This document shows positions 1 through 8,523 of a stretch of DNA of 64,000 nt, piece by piece. Origin of the DNA: Planctomycetaceae bacterium. Its GTDB lineage: Bacteria; Planctomycetota; Phycisphaerae; Phycisphaerales; SM1A02. The stretch lies in assembly GCA_947490615.1 (NCBI GenBank), contig CANLHK010000007.1:1-64000 (forward strand), written 5' to 3'. The notes below the pieces were generated by a model. The model was not told the origin of the DNA, did not search any database, and saw only the letters and a list, made by a program, of their open reading frames with translations. The translations under genes and the position numbers were made by a program. Position 1 is the stretch's first letter. Each line of letters begins with the position of its first letter.

Positions 1-863
1 CGCAACGCCTCTGGACGCAGCGAAAGCGAAAGCTCCGCCACCTTGGGAAACGGCGCGACCGTCGAGCGAAGATTTCCCGCGGCCGTCTTGTAGAGCGCCT
101 CATTGGCGTCGCTGCGCACGAGAATCGCCGGCATAAAATTGGTGTCGCCAAGGAAGTCCGCGACAAAGCGCGAATTGGGCCGTCGATACATCGCCCGCGG
201 CGCGCCGCATTGGATGACCTCGCCGTTCTTCAGGACGGCCATCCCGTCCGCTAGCGAGAGCGCTTCCTCCTGATCGTGCGTGACATAGACCGTCGTGATG
301 CGCAGCGTGTCGACGATGCGGCGAATCTCAAGACGCATCTCAAGGCGAAGCTTGGCGTCGAGATTCGAGAGCGGTTCATCGAGCAAGAGCACGCTGGGCT
401 CAATCACCACGGCACGCGCGAGCGCCACGCGCTGCTGCTGTCCGCCCGAGAGTTCCGCGGGCTTGCGGCGCGCGTATTCGCCCATGCGCACGAGTTCGAG
501 TGCCTGCGCGACCTTGGTGGCGATGGTCGCCTTCGACAGCTTGCGCACCTCAAGACCGAACGCGACATTCTCGGCGACCGTCATGTGCGGCCACAGCGCG
601 TAGTTTTGGAAGACCATGCCAGTGTTGCGCTCGTTGGCGGGAACACGCGCGACATCGCGGGTGCCAAACAGAATGCGCCCACTCGTCGGCTCGGTAAAGC
701 CCGCGATCATCCGCAAGAGCGTGGTCTTGCCGCAGCCCGATGGTCCGAGCAGAAAGAAGAGACTCCCCGACGGGATGTCAATCGTGACATCGCGCACGGC
801 AGTCGTCTCATTGGGCGCGGCGCCAAACTTCTTGACCAGGCCTTCGATGCGAATCGCGGTCAT
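1..863 (-). CDS. ABC transporter ATP-binding protein, PotA/FbpC/UgpC type (3' end cut by window)
   Basis: This is the ATPase subunit of an ABC importer of the spermidine/putrescine, iron(III) or sugar type; it hydrolyses ATP on the cytoplasmic side to drive solute uptake. Reading leftward from an ATG at 861-863 the protein begins MTAIRIEGLVKKFG. It shows a Walker A motif (GPSGCGKTT, about residues 40-48), a Q-loop (VFQNYALWPHMT), the signature LSGGQQQR, Walker B (VLLLDEPLSNLDAKLR) and the switch His (YVTHDQEEA). The last visible residues (NFMPAI onwards, ending SLRPEALR) are the start of the TOBE-like regulatory domain, so perhaps 60-90 residues lie beyond base 1. The substrate cannot be told, because the permease and binding protein are not in the window. 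It diverges from the DciA-like gene at 893. Confidence 0.93.
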   Translation of the reverse strand, partial: MTAIRIEGLVKKFGAAPNETTAVRDVTIDIPSGSLFFLLGPSGCGKTTLLRMIAGFTEPTSGRILFGTRDVARVPANERNTGMVFQNYALWPHMTVAENVAFGLEVRKLSKATIATKVAQALELVRMGEYARRKPAELSGGQQQRVALARAVVIEPSVLLLDEPLSNLDAKLRLEMRLEIRRIVDTLRITTVYVTHDQEEALSLADGMAVLKNGEVIQCGAPRAMYRRPNSRFVADFLGDTNFMPAILVRSDANEALYKTAAGNLRSTVAPFPKVAELSLSLRPEAL

Positions 864-892
864 TCGCACAAGGTAGCGGGTAGCATGGCGCC

Positions 893-1345
893 GTGGCGAA
901 GCGCACCAAATCGACAACGCGCGAGGGAGCGAGCAGCGCTTCGAAGGACGCACGCTCGCCCGAGCCGCGTCCAAACGCTGTCGTGGAGTTTGCCGTCGAT
1001 CGGCGGCAGTCGTGGATCGACAGCATGCGCCCCTTCCGCGGTCGACACGAGCGTGATGTGAGCATCGACAACGCGCTCCTTGCCATCGAACGCACCTTGC
1101 GTGAGCGCCATGAGACGCTCGGCGATGTGATCGATGTGTGGAACCAGCACGCGCCGCCGGTGGTGCGCGACATCACGGGGATTGCGGGTCTTGCGCAGGG
1201 AACGCTCACGCTCACGGCGAACAGTTCTTCCGCCTCGTATGAGCTCTCTCGAGTGCTTCGCAATGGTCTTGAGCGCCTCTTGCTCGACCGATTCCCTTCG
1301 CGGGTGCGACGCATCAAAGTGCGCATCGGAACCAGCGGCGGCTGA
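893..1345 (+). CDS. DUF721/DciA-like protein, possible replicative-helicase operator
   Basis: This 150-residue protein belongs to the DUF721 (DciA-like) family, whose members recruit the replicative helicase DnaB in bacteria without DnaC/DnaI. The family pattern is in the second half: VIDVWNQHAPP, then GLAQGTLTLTANSSSASYELS, then RVRRIKVRIG at the end, matching the usual 'W..ivG...a.hs.p..l..g.L.v.v.ss.wa.eL' layout. The first 45 residues are basic and low in complexity. The start is a GTG at 893, 29 bp from the divergent ABC gene start; an ATG further in would remove the N-terminal basic part. The gene converges on nusG with a 43-bp gap. The family assignment is good; the helicase role is known from other phyla and inferred here. 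Confidence 0.75.
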   Translation: MAKRTKSTTREGASSASKDARSPEPRPNAVVEFAVDRRQSWIDSMRPFRGRHERDVSIDNALLAIERTLRERHETLGDVIDVWNQHAPPVVRDITGIAGLAQGTLTLTANSSSASYELSRVLRNGLERLLLDRFPSRVRRIKVRIGTSGG

Positions 1346-1388
1346 GCGCGCGCGAATGAACAGTTCGTTGTGAAGACGCGCGACGCGC

Positions 1389-2174
1389 TTACGGCAGCTC
1401 TTCGATGCCCTTGCGGACTTGCCAGTACTCGAGCTCGATCGGAGCCTGACGGCCGAAGATCGTGACGAGCACACGGACGAGCCCCTTCTCGGGAAGCACT
1501 TCGTCGATCTCGCCTTGGTAGTTCTGGAAGGGACCATCGGCGATGGTGACCTTGTCGCCCTTGACGAACTCCATCTTGACTTGCGGCGCCTCTTCGGGCT
1601 TGCGCGAGTCGAAGAGCATCTTCTCGACTTCGTGCTGCGCCATCGGAGTCGGCCGACCCGCGGTGCCCACGAAGTCACCGACGCCGTCGGTTTCCTTGAT
1701 GAGGAAGAAGATGTCCTGCGGAATGCGGCCATCGGGCTCGAGGCGCATCTCAACGAACACATAGCCCGGGTAGAGCATGGTCTCGGTGATGCGCGGCTTG
1801 TTGCCCTTGAGCGTCTTGACCTTCTCGGTCGGCACCATGATGCGGCCGACGAAACCTTCCATGCCTTCGATCTGCACCTTGCGCAGCAGGGTCTGGCGCA
1901 CCGAGCGCTCCTTGTTGCTTGCCACGCGCAGCACGAACCAATTCATGCCTTCGCGGAACATCGGAAGATCGGTCGCGGGGTCGAAGGTCTCGGTCTGCTC
2001 GAGCTTGGACTTCTCGCCTGCCTTGCCCTTGTGGGTGTCGGCGATGAACTGCGTGGAGACGCCCTGCACCTCGTGCGGCTTCTCGACAGCGCGGCGCGCA
2101 TCGGTGCCGCGCATCAGCGTCTTGGGCGATTCTTCGGAAGCCGATTCGGCCTTCTCGTTTTTAGTCTTGCTCAT
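1389..2174 (-). CDS. nusG: Transcription termination/antitermination factor NusG
   Basis: NusG binds the RNA polymerase clamp and affects pausing, Rho-dependent termination and transcription-translation coupling. The NGN domain starts near residue 78 (MNWFVLRVASNKERSVRQ) and contains LYPGYVFVEM, the core motif of the family. The KOW domain is at the C-terminus (EFVKGDKVTIADGPFQNY, then GEIDEVLPEKGLVRV). At 261 residues it is longer than the roughly 180 of Escherichia coli NusG, because of a charged N-terminal extension of about 75 residues (KTKNEKAESASEESPK) and a longer NGN-KOW linker. The start ATG at 2172-2174 lies 75 bp after secE. The usual downstream genes rplK and rplA are absent; instead a convergent DciA-like gene follows. 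Confidence 0.96.
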   Translation of the reverse strand: MSKTKNEKAESASEESPKTLMRGTDARRAVEKPHEVQGVSTQFIADTHKGKAGEKSKLEQTETFDPATDLPMFREGMNWFVLRVASNKERSVRQTLLRKVQIEGMEGFVGRIMVPTEKVKTLKGNKPRITETMLYPGYVFVEMRLEPDGRIPQDIFFLIKETDGVGDFVGTAGRPTPMAQHEVEKMLFDSRKPEEAPQVKMEFVKGDKVTIADGPFQNYQGEIDEVLPEKGLVRVLVTIFGRQAPIELEYWQVRKGIEELP

Positions 2175-2249
2175 GGTTGCACTCGTATCGCTGCCGTGTC
2201 AGGAGAACCGCTCCGTCCCTGCGCCTTAGGCGCGGGGCCGCAACGATGC

Positions 2250-2738
2250 TCAGATGTCCAGGACCTTGATCTGCGCGAAGAACCAGAAGAACACGCGATC
2301 GATGCCGTAGCAGAAGATCGAGATGACGGCCGCCGTCACGATGACTGCGGAAGTCGAACCGATGACCTCGCGACGCGTCGACCAGTTGACCTTCTTCATT
2401 TCGCTTTCGGTCGCGATCAGGAAGTCGACCGAGCGCGGCTTCACGAAGACCAGGTAATAGACGAAGAAGGTGATCACGCCACCGACGAGGATCGCTCCTG
2501 CCGTGGCGACATAGAGGGGATTCACCGCGCCCAGCGCAGTGTCGGGCGCGCCGAGCTTGATGCCCTTCATGCCTTCCCAGAGCCAGTCGATACCGAGAAG
2601 TCCAAGGACCGCGCATCCAACCACGGTGCCCGAGCGGGTGAAATAGCCTTGTCCAGGCTTGTACACGCTGAAACCGCGAGAGGGCTCTGCGACCGCGGCC
2701 GCGTTCCCACTCGAATGCATGTCGTTGATCTCTGCCAT
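2250..2738 (-). CDS. secE: Preprotein translocase subunit SecE
   Basis: SecE is the small essential subunit that clamps SecY in the Sec translocon of the inner membrane. The conserved C-terminal part is FLIATESEMKKVNWSTRREV followed by a final membrane span (SAVIVTAAVISIFCYGIDRVF). Two more hydrophobic spans precede it (about residues 36-52 and 76-98), so this is a three-span SecE of 162 residues rather than the one-span 60-residue form. The ATG at 2736-2738 is chosen because a GGAG lies at the right distance and because a longer reading frame would run into the tRNA-Trp gene. It sits between tRNA-Trp and nusG as in most bacteria. Confidence 0.93.
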   Translation of the reverse strand: MAEINDMHSSGNAAAVAEPSRGFSVYKPGQGYFTRSGTVVGCAVLGLLGIDWLWEGMKGIKLGAPDTALGAVNPLYVATAGAILVGGVITFFVYYLVFVKPRSVDFLIATESEMKKVNWSTRREVIGSTSAVIVTAAVISIFCYGIDRVFFWFFAQIKVLDI

Positions 2739-2824
2739 TGTCGACTCCTTCGATTCGTCCAGTGGTCGGCGTGCGCCGACTTCGTCTGACACTGCGCACG
2801 ACTTCGCGCGCCTTCCACATGAAA

Positions 2825-2897
2825 CACGCCGGGGGGGGATCGAACCCACGACCTGCGGATTTGGAATCCGCTGCTCTACCAGCTGAGCTACCGGCGT
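2825..2897 (-). tRNA. tRNA-Trp (anticodon CCA)
   Basis: The minus strand folds into a cloverleaf. The 7-bp acceptor stem is ACGCCGG with CCGGCGT, the D arm contains AGCTCAGCTGGTAGAGC, the anticodon stem GCGGA/TCCGC encloses a loop with CCA, and the T loop is TTCGATC. The 3' CCA is not encoded. One T-stem pair is a T-C mismatch (GTGGG against CCCCC), inside a run of eight identical bases, which may be real or a sequencing error. It lies between rpmG and secE, its classic place. Confidence 0.95.
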
Positions 2898-3002
2898 AAT
2901 GCGACTGCGTATTGCCAAGCCGCGGAGACCGAGGTTTCACCACGGCCACCGTTGCACGAGAACGCGTGAACTGCCTCCGCGCACCGTGCCTGAGGCATGG
3001 CC

Positions 3003-3182
3003 TTACTTGCGCTTGATCTTGTGCAGCGTGTGCTTGCGGAGCTTCGGGCAATGCTTCATGTAGCCCTCCTTCACGCGCTCAAGGATGCCGCCCTTGACGC
3101 GGATGTTGGTGCGATAGTTCATATCGCCGCACTCCGTGCACACGAGCCACACCCATTCACGATCCATGGACTTCTTCGCCAT
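3003..3182 (-). CDS. rpmG: 50S ribosomal protein L33
   Basis: This 59-residue basic protein is ribosomal protein L33 of the large subunit. It starts MAKKSMDREWVWLVCTECGD, followed by NYRTNIRV and the C-terminal HCPKLRKHTLHKIKRK, matching the L33 pattern of a central NY.T and a final CRKHT.HKE-like tail. Only three of the four zinc-ligand cysteines are present: CTEC is complete, but the second pair is CPKL, with Leu in place of Cys. The gene sits between tuf and tRNA-Trp, which is the expected order. No strong ribosome binding site precedes the ATG at 3180-3182. Confidence 0.92.
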   Translation of the reverse strand: MAKKSMDREWVWLVCTECGDMNYRTNIRVKGGILERVKEGYMKHCPKLRKHTLHKIKRK

Positions 3183-3287
3183 CGTCTACTCGCTTTCTCT
3201 GCGTTACACGCGCTGAAGACGGCGCGCTGCGGGACGGAACTACACCGCCCCGCAGCGGCCGAAACACTCTGAGGAATCCAACAACTC

Positions 3288-4496
3288 TTAGGTCACGACT
3301 TCGGTCACGACGCCCGAACCCACGGTTCGGCCGCCTTCGCGCACTGCGAAGCGCACGCCTGGCTCCATCGCGACGCCCTTGCCTTCAAGGTCCACGATGA
3401 CCTGCACGTTGTCGCCTGGCATGCACATCTCGGCGCCCACGAGCTCCTCGATCTTGCCAGTGATGTCGGTCGTGCGGAAGTAGAACTGTGGCTTGTAGCC
3501 CTTGAAGAACGGAGTGTGGCGGCCGCCTTCGTCCTTGGTGAGGACATAGACCTGGCCCTTGAACTTCGTGTGCGGCTTGATCGAGTTTGGCTTGCAGAGA
3601 ACCTGCCCGCGCTCGATGTCGGCCTTCTCAACGCCGCGGAGGAGCAGACCGACATTGTCGCCTGCGATACCGCTGTCGAGGGTCTTCTGGAACATCTCGA
3701 CGCCAGTGACCGTGGTCTTCTTGACATCGGGACGGAGGCCGACGATTTCGCACTCGTCGCCAACCTTGACCATGCCACGATCGATACGACCCGTTGCGAC
3801 GGTACCGCGGCCCTTGATCGAGAACACATCTTCGATCGACATGAGGAACGGCTTGTCGGTCTCGCGGGTCGGCTCAGGGATAAAGGTGTCAATCGCGTCC
3901 ATCAGGTCGCCGATGCACTTGCTCGCGACAGGATCCTTTGGATTCTGCAGAGCAGGGAACGCAGCGCCACGAACCACTGGGGTGTCGTCGCCTGGGTAGC
4001 CGTACTTGGTGAGAAGGTCGCGGACTTCCATCTCGACGAGGTCGAGGAGTTCGGCGTCAGCGATGTCGCACTTGTTCAGGAACACGACCATCTTTGGCAC
4101 GCCGACCTGGCGACCAAGGAGGATGTGCTCGCGGGTTTGCGGCATGACGCCGTCAACGCCCGAGACCACGAGGATCGCGCCGTCCATCTGCGCGGCGCCG
4201 GTGATCATGTTCTTCACATAGTCGGCGTGGCCAGGGCAGTCGACGTGCGCGTAGTGGCGCAGAGCGGTCTCGTACTCAACGTGCGAGGTCGCGATGGTCA
4301 CGATCTTGGTTGGGTCGCGGCGACCTTCCGACTCCGACGCCTTGGCAACTTGGTCGTAGGCGACGGGCTTGCAGAAGCCACGGGCCGACTGGACCGCGGT
4401 GATCGCAGCGGTGAGGGTGGTCTTGCCGTGATCGACGTGGCCGATCGTGCCGACATTGACGTGGGGCTTTGTACGATTGAAATTCTCTTTGGCCAT
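3288..4496 (-). CDS. tuf: Elongation factor Tu
   Basis: EF-Tu delivers aminoacyl-tRNA to the ribosome as a GTP complex. The 402-residue product has the G1 motif [11 protein letters not shown]3 DCPGHADY, G4 NKCD and the three-domain EF-Tu architecture ending in [13 protein letters not shown]. The ATG at 4494-4496 gives the usual N-terminus ([20 protein letters not shown]) with a GGAG upstream; the longer frame would run toward tRNA-Thr. It is led by tRNA-Thr and followed by rpmG. Only one tuf copy lies in this window and no fusA or rpsL is near, so this is the tufB-type context. Confidence 0.98.
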   Translation of the reverse strand: MAKENFNRTKPHVNVGTIGHVDHGKTTLTAAITAVQSARGFCKPVAYDQVAKASESEGRRDPTKIVTIATSHVEYETALRHYAHVDCPGHADYVKNMITGAAQMDGAILVVSGVDGVMPQTREHILLGRQVGVPKMVVFLNKCDIADAELLDLVEMEVRDLLTKYGYPGDDTPVVRGAAFPALQNPKDPVASKCIGDLMDAIDTFIPEPTRETDKPFLMSIEDVFSIKGRGTVATGRIDRGMVKVGDECEIVGLRPDVKKTTVTGVEMFQKTLDSGIAGDNVGLLLRGVEKADIERGQVLCKPNSIKPHTKFKGQVYVLTKDEGGRHTPFFKGYKPQFYFRTTDITGKIEELVGAEMCMPGDNVQVIVDLEGKGVAMEPGVRFAVREGGRTVGSGVVTEVVT

Positions 4497-4635
4497 GACT
4501 CTTGATCTCCGGCTGTTGCTCGCCCGCGCCGTTGTCTCGACTGACGAGACGCGGTGAGCCGTAAAGAATGTGGACCCTGCCCACGCGGGAAAGGCCAACT
4601 GATTGGATCGACAGCGTCATCCAAGACGCTGCCAA

Positions 4636-4707
4636 AGCCACCGAAGGGGCTTGAACCCTCGACCTCACCCTTACCAAGGGTGTGCTCTACCACTGAGCTA
4701 CGGTGGC
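4636..4707 (-). tRNA. tRNA-Thr (anticodon GGT)
   Basis: The minus strand gives a full cloverleaf: acceptor stem GCCACCG with CGGTGGC, D arm with AGCTCAGTGGTAGAGC, anticodon stem CACCC/GGGTG enclosing a loop with GGT, and T arm GGTTCAAGCC. The discriminator base is T and CCA is not encoded. It is the first visible gene of the tuf-secE-nusG transcript. Bases 4708-4963 upstream hold no gene I can recognise and presumably carry the promoter. Confidence 0.95.
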
Positions 4708-5094
4708 GTGATGTACGAAAGAAAAACTGTGTGGTCCACCACTCTGAGGCAACGCTCGTAGACGCTGCACCAGTCCGGCCGTCTATCCCAGACACGCGCA
4801 GCCGGAGCGCGTGCCTTCATCGGTTCGAAGGCGTGAAGACTTGCAGTGCCGTCGCACCTGTTGTCTGACGCCCGAACGCGAATGCGGGCAACGCAGACAA
4901 CCAAGCCAGTCACACTCAGAAGGACGACAGCAGCGTCGTGAAACGACACCATCGGCCCCGATGAAAAACCGTGCCAAACGGCACGGTGGGATGGAAAGTG
5001 TAGCAATTCGCAGAGGGGGCGCAAGCGATCGGACCGTGCGCGCGCCTCGTCGATCAGCATGACGCCGAGGCAAAGCGGCTCTGAGTCCCGTGAC
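4708..5094. other. Intergenic region upstream of tRNA-Thr and downstream of the prepilin-like gene
   Basis: There is no convincing coding frame in these 387 bases. It holds the terminator at 4964-4987 and, nearer the tRNA, whatever promotes the tRNA-Thr/tuf transcript. I could not pick out a clear -35/-10 pair. Apparent frames crossing 4636-4707 are translations of the tRNA. Confidence 0.6.
4964..4987 (-). terminator. Rho-independent terminator after the prepilin-like gene
   Basis: On the minus strand a perfect 7-bp stem, CCGTGCC with GGCACGG (extended by an A-T pair), closes a 4-base loop and is followed by five T residues. It lies about 108 bases past the prepilin stop codon and insulates the tRNA-Thr/tuf transcript from rho-prepilin readthrough. 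Confidence 0.8.
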
Positions 5095-6015
5095 TCACGG
5101 CGCTGGGAAGAATCGATTCTGATCGAGCGCGAAGACGCGAACGCCGTAATCGATCTCAAGCTCTTGCAGCGAGTCCCACTCGGCAACACCCGCGACATGA
5201 CCATCGAGGAAGAGGCTGAGTGCCTGTCCGCCCGAATAACGCCACTCGACGCCTGTCAGATTCAATGCCGAGGTGGTTGGAAGCGTCGGATCGTTCACGG
5301 TGAGCAACTCGCCCACCGAACTGTCCATGCAATACATCGACACCTCGGGTCGCTTGATCTGTCCAGTAACCCAATAGGTTCCCGAGTAGGGGTGCGAGCC
5401 CGTTGGCGGTCGCGCGTCAAAGAACGGGTTGCCGCCGAAGTAGCCGGGCTCGCCCTTCTCAGTGATGAGCGCACCTGTTCCGTACGGCGTCGCGCCGCTG
5501 CCGCCATCAGGAATCGCTTGCATGGTCTCGGCGGAGCGGAAGATGTTCTTGCCTTCGAAACCCGACTCGTACAAGAACGCGTCGGGCGAATCGAATCGGT
5601 AATCCCACGCCGTGACACCTGGATCGATGTTCGAAGCGACGGGGCCGAACTTCGCGGCCGTCCAAAGAATGTCCGCCCAAGTTCCAACACTCACGAGGCC
5701 AATCGGCGGCACGGTTCCTGGAGGAGACGCCGAACGCGCTTTGCCTGGTGCAAGACTCTGGCTGTAGTCAAACGCGGTCGGCACGATCGCTTCACGGTTG
5801 TCGCCCGAGTAGAGCACGAGCAACTGGCCGATTTCGCGGAGGTTTGCCTGGCTCGTCGCCCAGAGCGCATTGCGGCGCGCGACATTGAGTGCGGGAAGCA
5901 GGATCGCCAACAGCGCAGCAATCACGCCGATGACAACGAGCATTTCGACGATGGTGATGCCGCGGAGGTTGGGTCGATGGCGCATGCGGAACTCGCGAGG
6001 GAGAGATTCGGACAT
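5095..6015 (-). CDS. Type IV prepilin-like protein (N-terminal methylation signal, planctomycete type)
   Basis: This is a pseudopilin-like surface protein. After a short basic leader it has the prepilin peptidase site and hydrophobic helix RG/ITIVEMLVVIGVIAALLAI, with Glu at position +5. The C-terminal part contains LSLFLDGHVAGV, which resembles the H-X9-DG end of planctomycete prepilin-like (DUF1559-related) proteins; these are numerous in the phylum and mostly uncharacterised. The preferred start at 6013-6015 (MSESLPREF) has a weak GGTAGG before it; an ATG at 5983-5985 (MRHRPNLRG) gives a shorter leader and is also possible. The gene lies 94 bp after rho on the same strand and ends before a terminator. 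Its partner secretion genes are not in the window. Confidence 0.85.
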   Translation of the reverse strand: MSESLPREFRMRHRPNLRGITIVEMLVVIGVIAALLAILLPALNVARRNALWATSQANLREIGQLLVLYSGDNREAIVPTAFDYSQSLAPGKARSASPPGTVPPIGLVSVGTWADILWTAAKFGPVASNIDPGVTAWDYRFDSPDAFLYESGFEGKNIFRSAETMQAIPDGGSGATPYGTGALITEKGEPGYFGGNPFFDARPPTGSHPYSGTYWVTGQIKRPEVSMYCMDSSVGELLTVNDPTLPTTSALNLTGVEWRYSGGQALSLFLDGHVAGVAEWDSLQELEIDYGVRVFALDQNRFFPAP

Positions 6016-6108
6016 CCTACCGAGGGGCTGCGTGAGTCTGAAGCGCAGAGCCCCGAACGCGGTTTGGACACTTACGGCGTGTCCGACGAACCACACCCAA
6101 CTTTCGGC

Positions 6109-7587
6109 TCAACCGAGCGCCATGGTCATCAGGAACTCCGCGTTGGACTTGGTCTTGGCCACGCGGGTGCGCAGCAATTCCATGGCGTCCACCACATTCA
6201 TGTCCGACACGACCTTTCGGAGTCGGATGATGAGCTCCAACTCCTTCGGGTCAAGCAGCAGTTCCTCGCGGCGGGTGCCCGAGGCTCCGATGTTGATCGC
6301 TGGGTAGACGCGCTTCTCGACGAGCTTGCGGTCGAGGTGCAATTCGGCGTTGCCGGTGCCCTTGAACTCTTCAAAGATGACTTCGTCGGCGCGTGAGCCA
6401 GTGTCCACGAGCGCAGTGCCGAGGATGGTGAGCGAGCCACCGTTCTCGATGTTGCGCGCCGAGCCGAAGAACTTCTTGGGCTTGATGAGCGCAGCGTTGT
6501 CGACGCCGCCCGAACCGATCTTGCCCGAGTTGGGCAGCGCGTTGTTGTAGCCGCGCGCGAGACGCGTGATCGAGTCGAGCAGGATCACCACATGCTCGCC
6601 AAACTCGACCATGCGACGCGCCTTCTCCATCACCATCTCGGCAACTTGGATGTGGCGGATCGCCTCTTCATCGAAGGTGCTCGCCACCACTTCCACATGC
6701 GGCGGCGTGTTGCGACGGAAGTCGGTCACTTCTTCAGGACGCTCATCAACGAGCAACACGATCACATGGACATCCTTGTGATTGGTCGCGATCGCGTTGG
6801 TGATCTGCTGCAGGATGACGGTCTTACCAGTGCGCGGTGGCGCGACAATCAGAGCGCGCTGACCGAAGCCCAGCGGCGTCACCATGTCGATGACGCGGGT
6901 CTCGACCTTGCCCGAACCCAGCATTTCAAGGTGAATGCGCTTGTTGGGGTGGAGCGGCGTGAGGTTCTCAAAGGTCGGCAGGTCGTGGAGCGTCGACGGA
7001 TCGCGGCCGTTCACGCTCTCGATGCGCAGGAGTGCGAAGTAGACCTCTTGATCCTTGGGTGGACGAACGATGCCCTTCACCACATGGCCGCGACGCAGCC
7101 CGAAGTGACGGATCTGCATCGGTGAGACATAGACATCATCAGGCGATGGGCAGTACGAGTAGTCGGCGCTGCGAAGAAAGCCGTAACCATCGGGCGTGAT
7201 CTCGAGCGTGCCCTCGGCGATCATCAGGCCTTGCTTCTGCGCACGGACTTTGAGGATCTCGAAGACCAGCTTCTGTCGCGCCTGGTTCACATCCTCAATG
7301 CCCGATTGCTTGGCAAGCTTGCCAAGCTGCTCGATGGTCATCTTCTGCAACTTGGCGAGATTGACATCGTCCTTCTTGGCGATGTCGTACTTGCCCTCGA
7401 GCTCCTTCTCGATCTCGGCGAGTTCGGCGACGAGTTGCTCGTCGGTTGGAAGTTGTCCAGGCTCGAGGCGCGGCGAGGGCAGGAAGGGCCGCATGGCGCG
7501 CTCACCGCCGCCACCACCACCACCACCGCCGCCACCACTGCCATCACCCTTGCGACCACGACGACGACGACCGGTCTTGTGACTCAT
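6109..7587 (-). CDS. rho: Transcription termination factor Rho
   Basis: Rho is the hexameric RNA-DNA helicase that ends transcription at Rho-dependent sites. Seen in order: a basic, glycine-rich N-terminus (residues 1-30) with an 11-glycine run, a Rho N-terminal helical region, the cold-shock-like RNA-binding domain ([20 protein letters not shown]), then the RecA-like ATPase with Walker A ([13 protein letters not shown]), Walker B ([16 protein letters not shown]) and the Q/R-loop ([14 protein letters not shown]). The 492 residues are longer than E. coli Rho (419) because of the N-terminal extension. It lies downstream of coaE with a 237-bp gap and upstream of the prepilin-like gene. Confidence 0.97.
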   Translation of the reverse strand: MSHKTGRRRRGRKGDGSGGGGGGGGGGGERAMRPFLPSPRLEPGQLPTDEQLVAELAEIEKELEGKYDIAKKDDVNLAKLQKMTIEQLGKLAKQSGIEDVNQARQKLVFEILKVRAQKQGLMIAEGTLEITPDGYGFLRSADYSYCPSPDDVYVSPMQIRHFGLRRGHVVKGIVRPPKDQEVYFALLRIESVNGRDPSTLHDLPTFENLTPLHPNKRIHLEMLGSGKVETRVIDMVTPLGFGQRALIVAPPRTGKTVILQQITNAIATNHKDVHVIVLLVDERPEEVTDFRRNTPPHVEVVASTFDEEAIRHIQVAEMVMEKARRMVEFGEHVVILLDSITRLARGYNNALPNSGKIGSGGVDNAALIKPKKFFGSARNIENGGSLTILGTALVDTGSRADEVIFEEFKGTGNAELHLDRKLVEKRVYPAINIGASGTRREELLLDPKELELIIRLRKVVSDMNVVDAMELLRTRVAKTKSNAEFLMTMALG

Positions 7588-7824
7588 CTCGATACTCCTG
7601 ATTCCCGAACGCGGCGCTTCGCCTCGCTCATTGACCTAATGCTGTGTGAGAGGGATGGCGTCGTTCGAACTGTGCACCCGCGCGGAGTCGGTGGAGACCG
7701 CGTGGGGACTGGTGTTCGACGGAACCGCGGCAATCCGCGCCTTCCGGGGCACGCGACGCCGCGCGCACCCAACCGCCGCTTTCGCGACCGACGGATCATG
7801 ACCGAAACCACGAGGTCGGTCAAG

Positions 7825-8523
7825 TCATGGCGTCGCGCGTGAACTCCGTGCCTCGACTCGCGCAAGAATGCGCCCCAACACGACCGCCACCGCCCGTTCG
7901 AGCGATGCTGCGTCGGCGTGGTTCTCGACCACATCACTTGAGCGCCGTCGCTTCTCATCGAGAGGAAGCTGGGAGTCTTCACGACGCGCAAGTTCTGCGT
8001 CGCTCCAACCGCGGGCGACATGCAATCGATCCAACCGAAGCGCGCGCGGAGTTTCGACAAAGAGAACCGCATCGCACTCGCGATCAAGTCCTGCTTCAAA
8101 GAGAAGCGGCGCATCGATCACCAGCGCGCGCGCCGTGGTGCTCGCGGCGGCAAACTGCGCGCGACGAAGCGCCTCGATGCGCGGATGCATGATCGACTCG
8201 ATGTCCCTGCGCAACACAGGGTCGGTGAAGATCGCGTGCGCGAGTGCCGAGCGATCGACCGAGCCGTCGCTCAGCGCGACCCCTCGACCCTCGCGCGCCA
8301 CCCGCTTGATGATCGCAGCGGACACTTCGGGCAACGCCAAGACGGTGCGTGCAGCATCGTCGGAGTTGCAGACCTCGCAACCAAGCGCCGCAAGCGCGCG
8401 CGCGACCGCGGTCTTGCCACTGCCGATCCCACCAGCAATCCCGATGATCGGTGGCTTGACGCTAGGTTTCGGATGAGGCGCAGTCGCGGGATCAATCACC
8501 CGCGCAGAATACGGCCAACTCAC
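7825..8523 (-). CDS. coaE: Dephospho-CoA kinase
   Basis: CoaE phosphorylates the ribose 3'-OH of dephospho-CoA, the last step of coenzyme A synthesis. The P-loop is GIAGGIGSGKTAV (about residues 28-40), followed by CEVCNSDDAAR, the DAPLLFEAGLD lid region and the late LDEKRRRSSDVVENHAD segment typical of the family. The product is 232 residues. The GTG start at 8521-8523 overlaps the stop of the CHAD gene by four bases, so translation is probably coupled. The first 25 residues are not conserved in the family, so a later start is possible. Confidence 0.93.
   Translation of the reverse strand: MSWPYSARVIDPATAPHPKPSVKPPIIGIAGGIGSGKTAVARALAALGCEVCNSDDAARTVLALPEVSAAIIKRVAREGRGVALSDGSVDRSALAHAIFTDPVLRRDIESIMHPRIEALRRAQFAAASTTARALVIDAPLLFEAGLDRECDAVLFVETPRALRLDRLHVARGWSDAELARREDSQLPLDEKRRRSSDVVENHADAASLERAVAVVLGRILARVEARSSRATP

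Noticed and set aside
1419-2789. Plus-strand frame of 456 residues opposite nusG and secE
   Set aside because: Antisense shadow of two conserved genes.
2250-2918. SecE frame extended upstream to 2918
   Set aside because: The extra 60 residues, including VAQLVEQRIPNPQVVGS, are a translation of the tRNA-Trp gene, a well-known false protein.
3516-4505. Plus-strand frame of 329 residues opposite tuf
   Set aside because: Antisense shadow of EF-Tu; Asp/Leu/Arg/His-rich composition is typical of such frames.
4298-4795. Minus-strand frame containing SSVVEHTLGKGEVEGSSPFGG
   Set aside because: This is the translated tRNA-Thr gene; no protein is expected.
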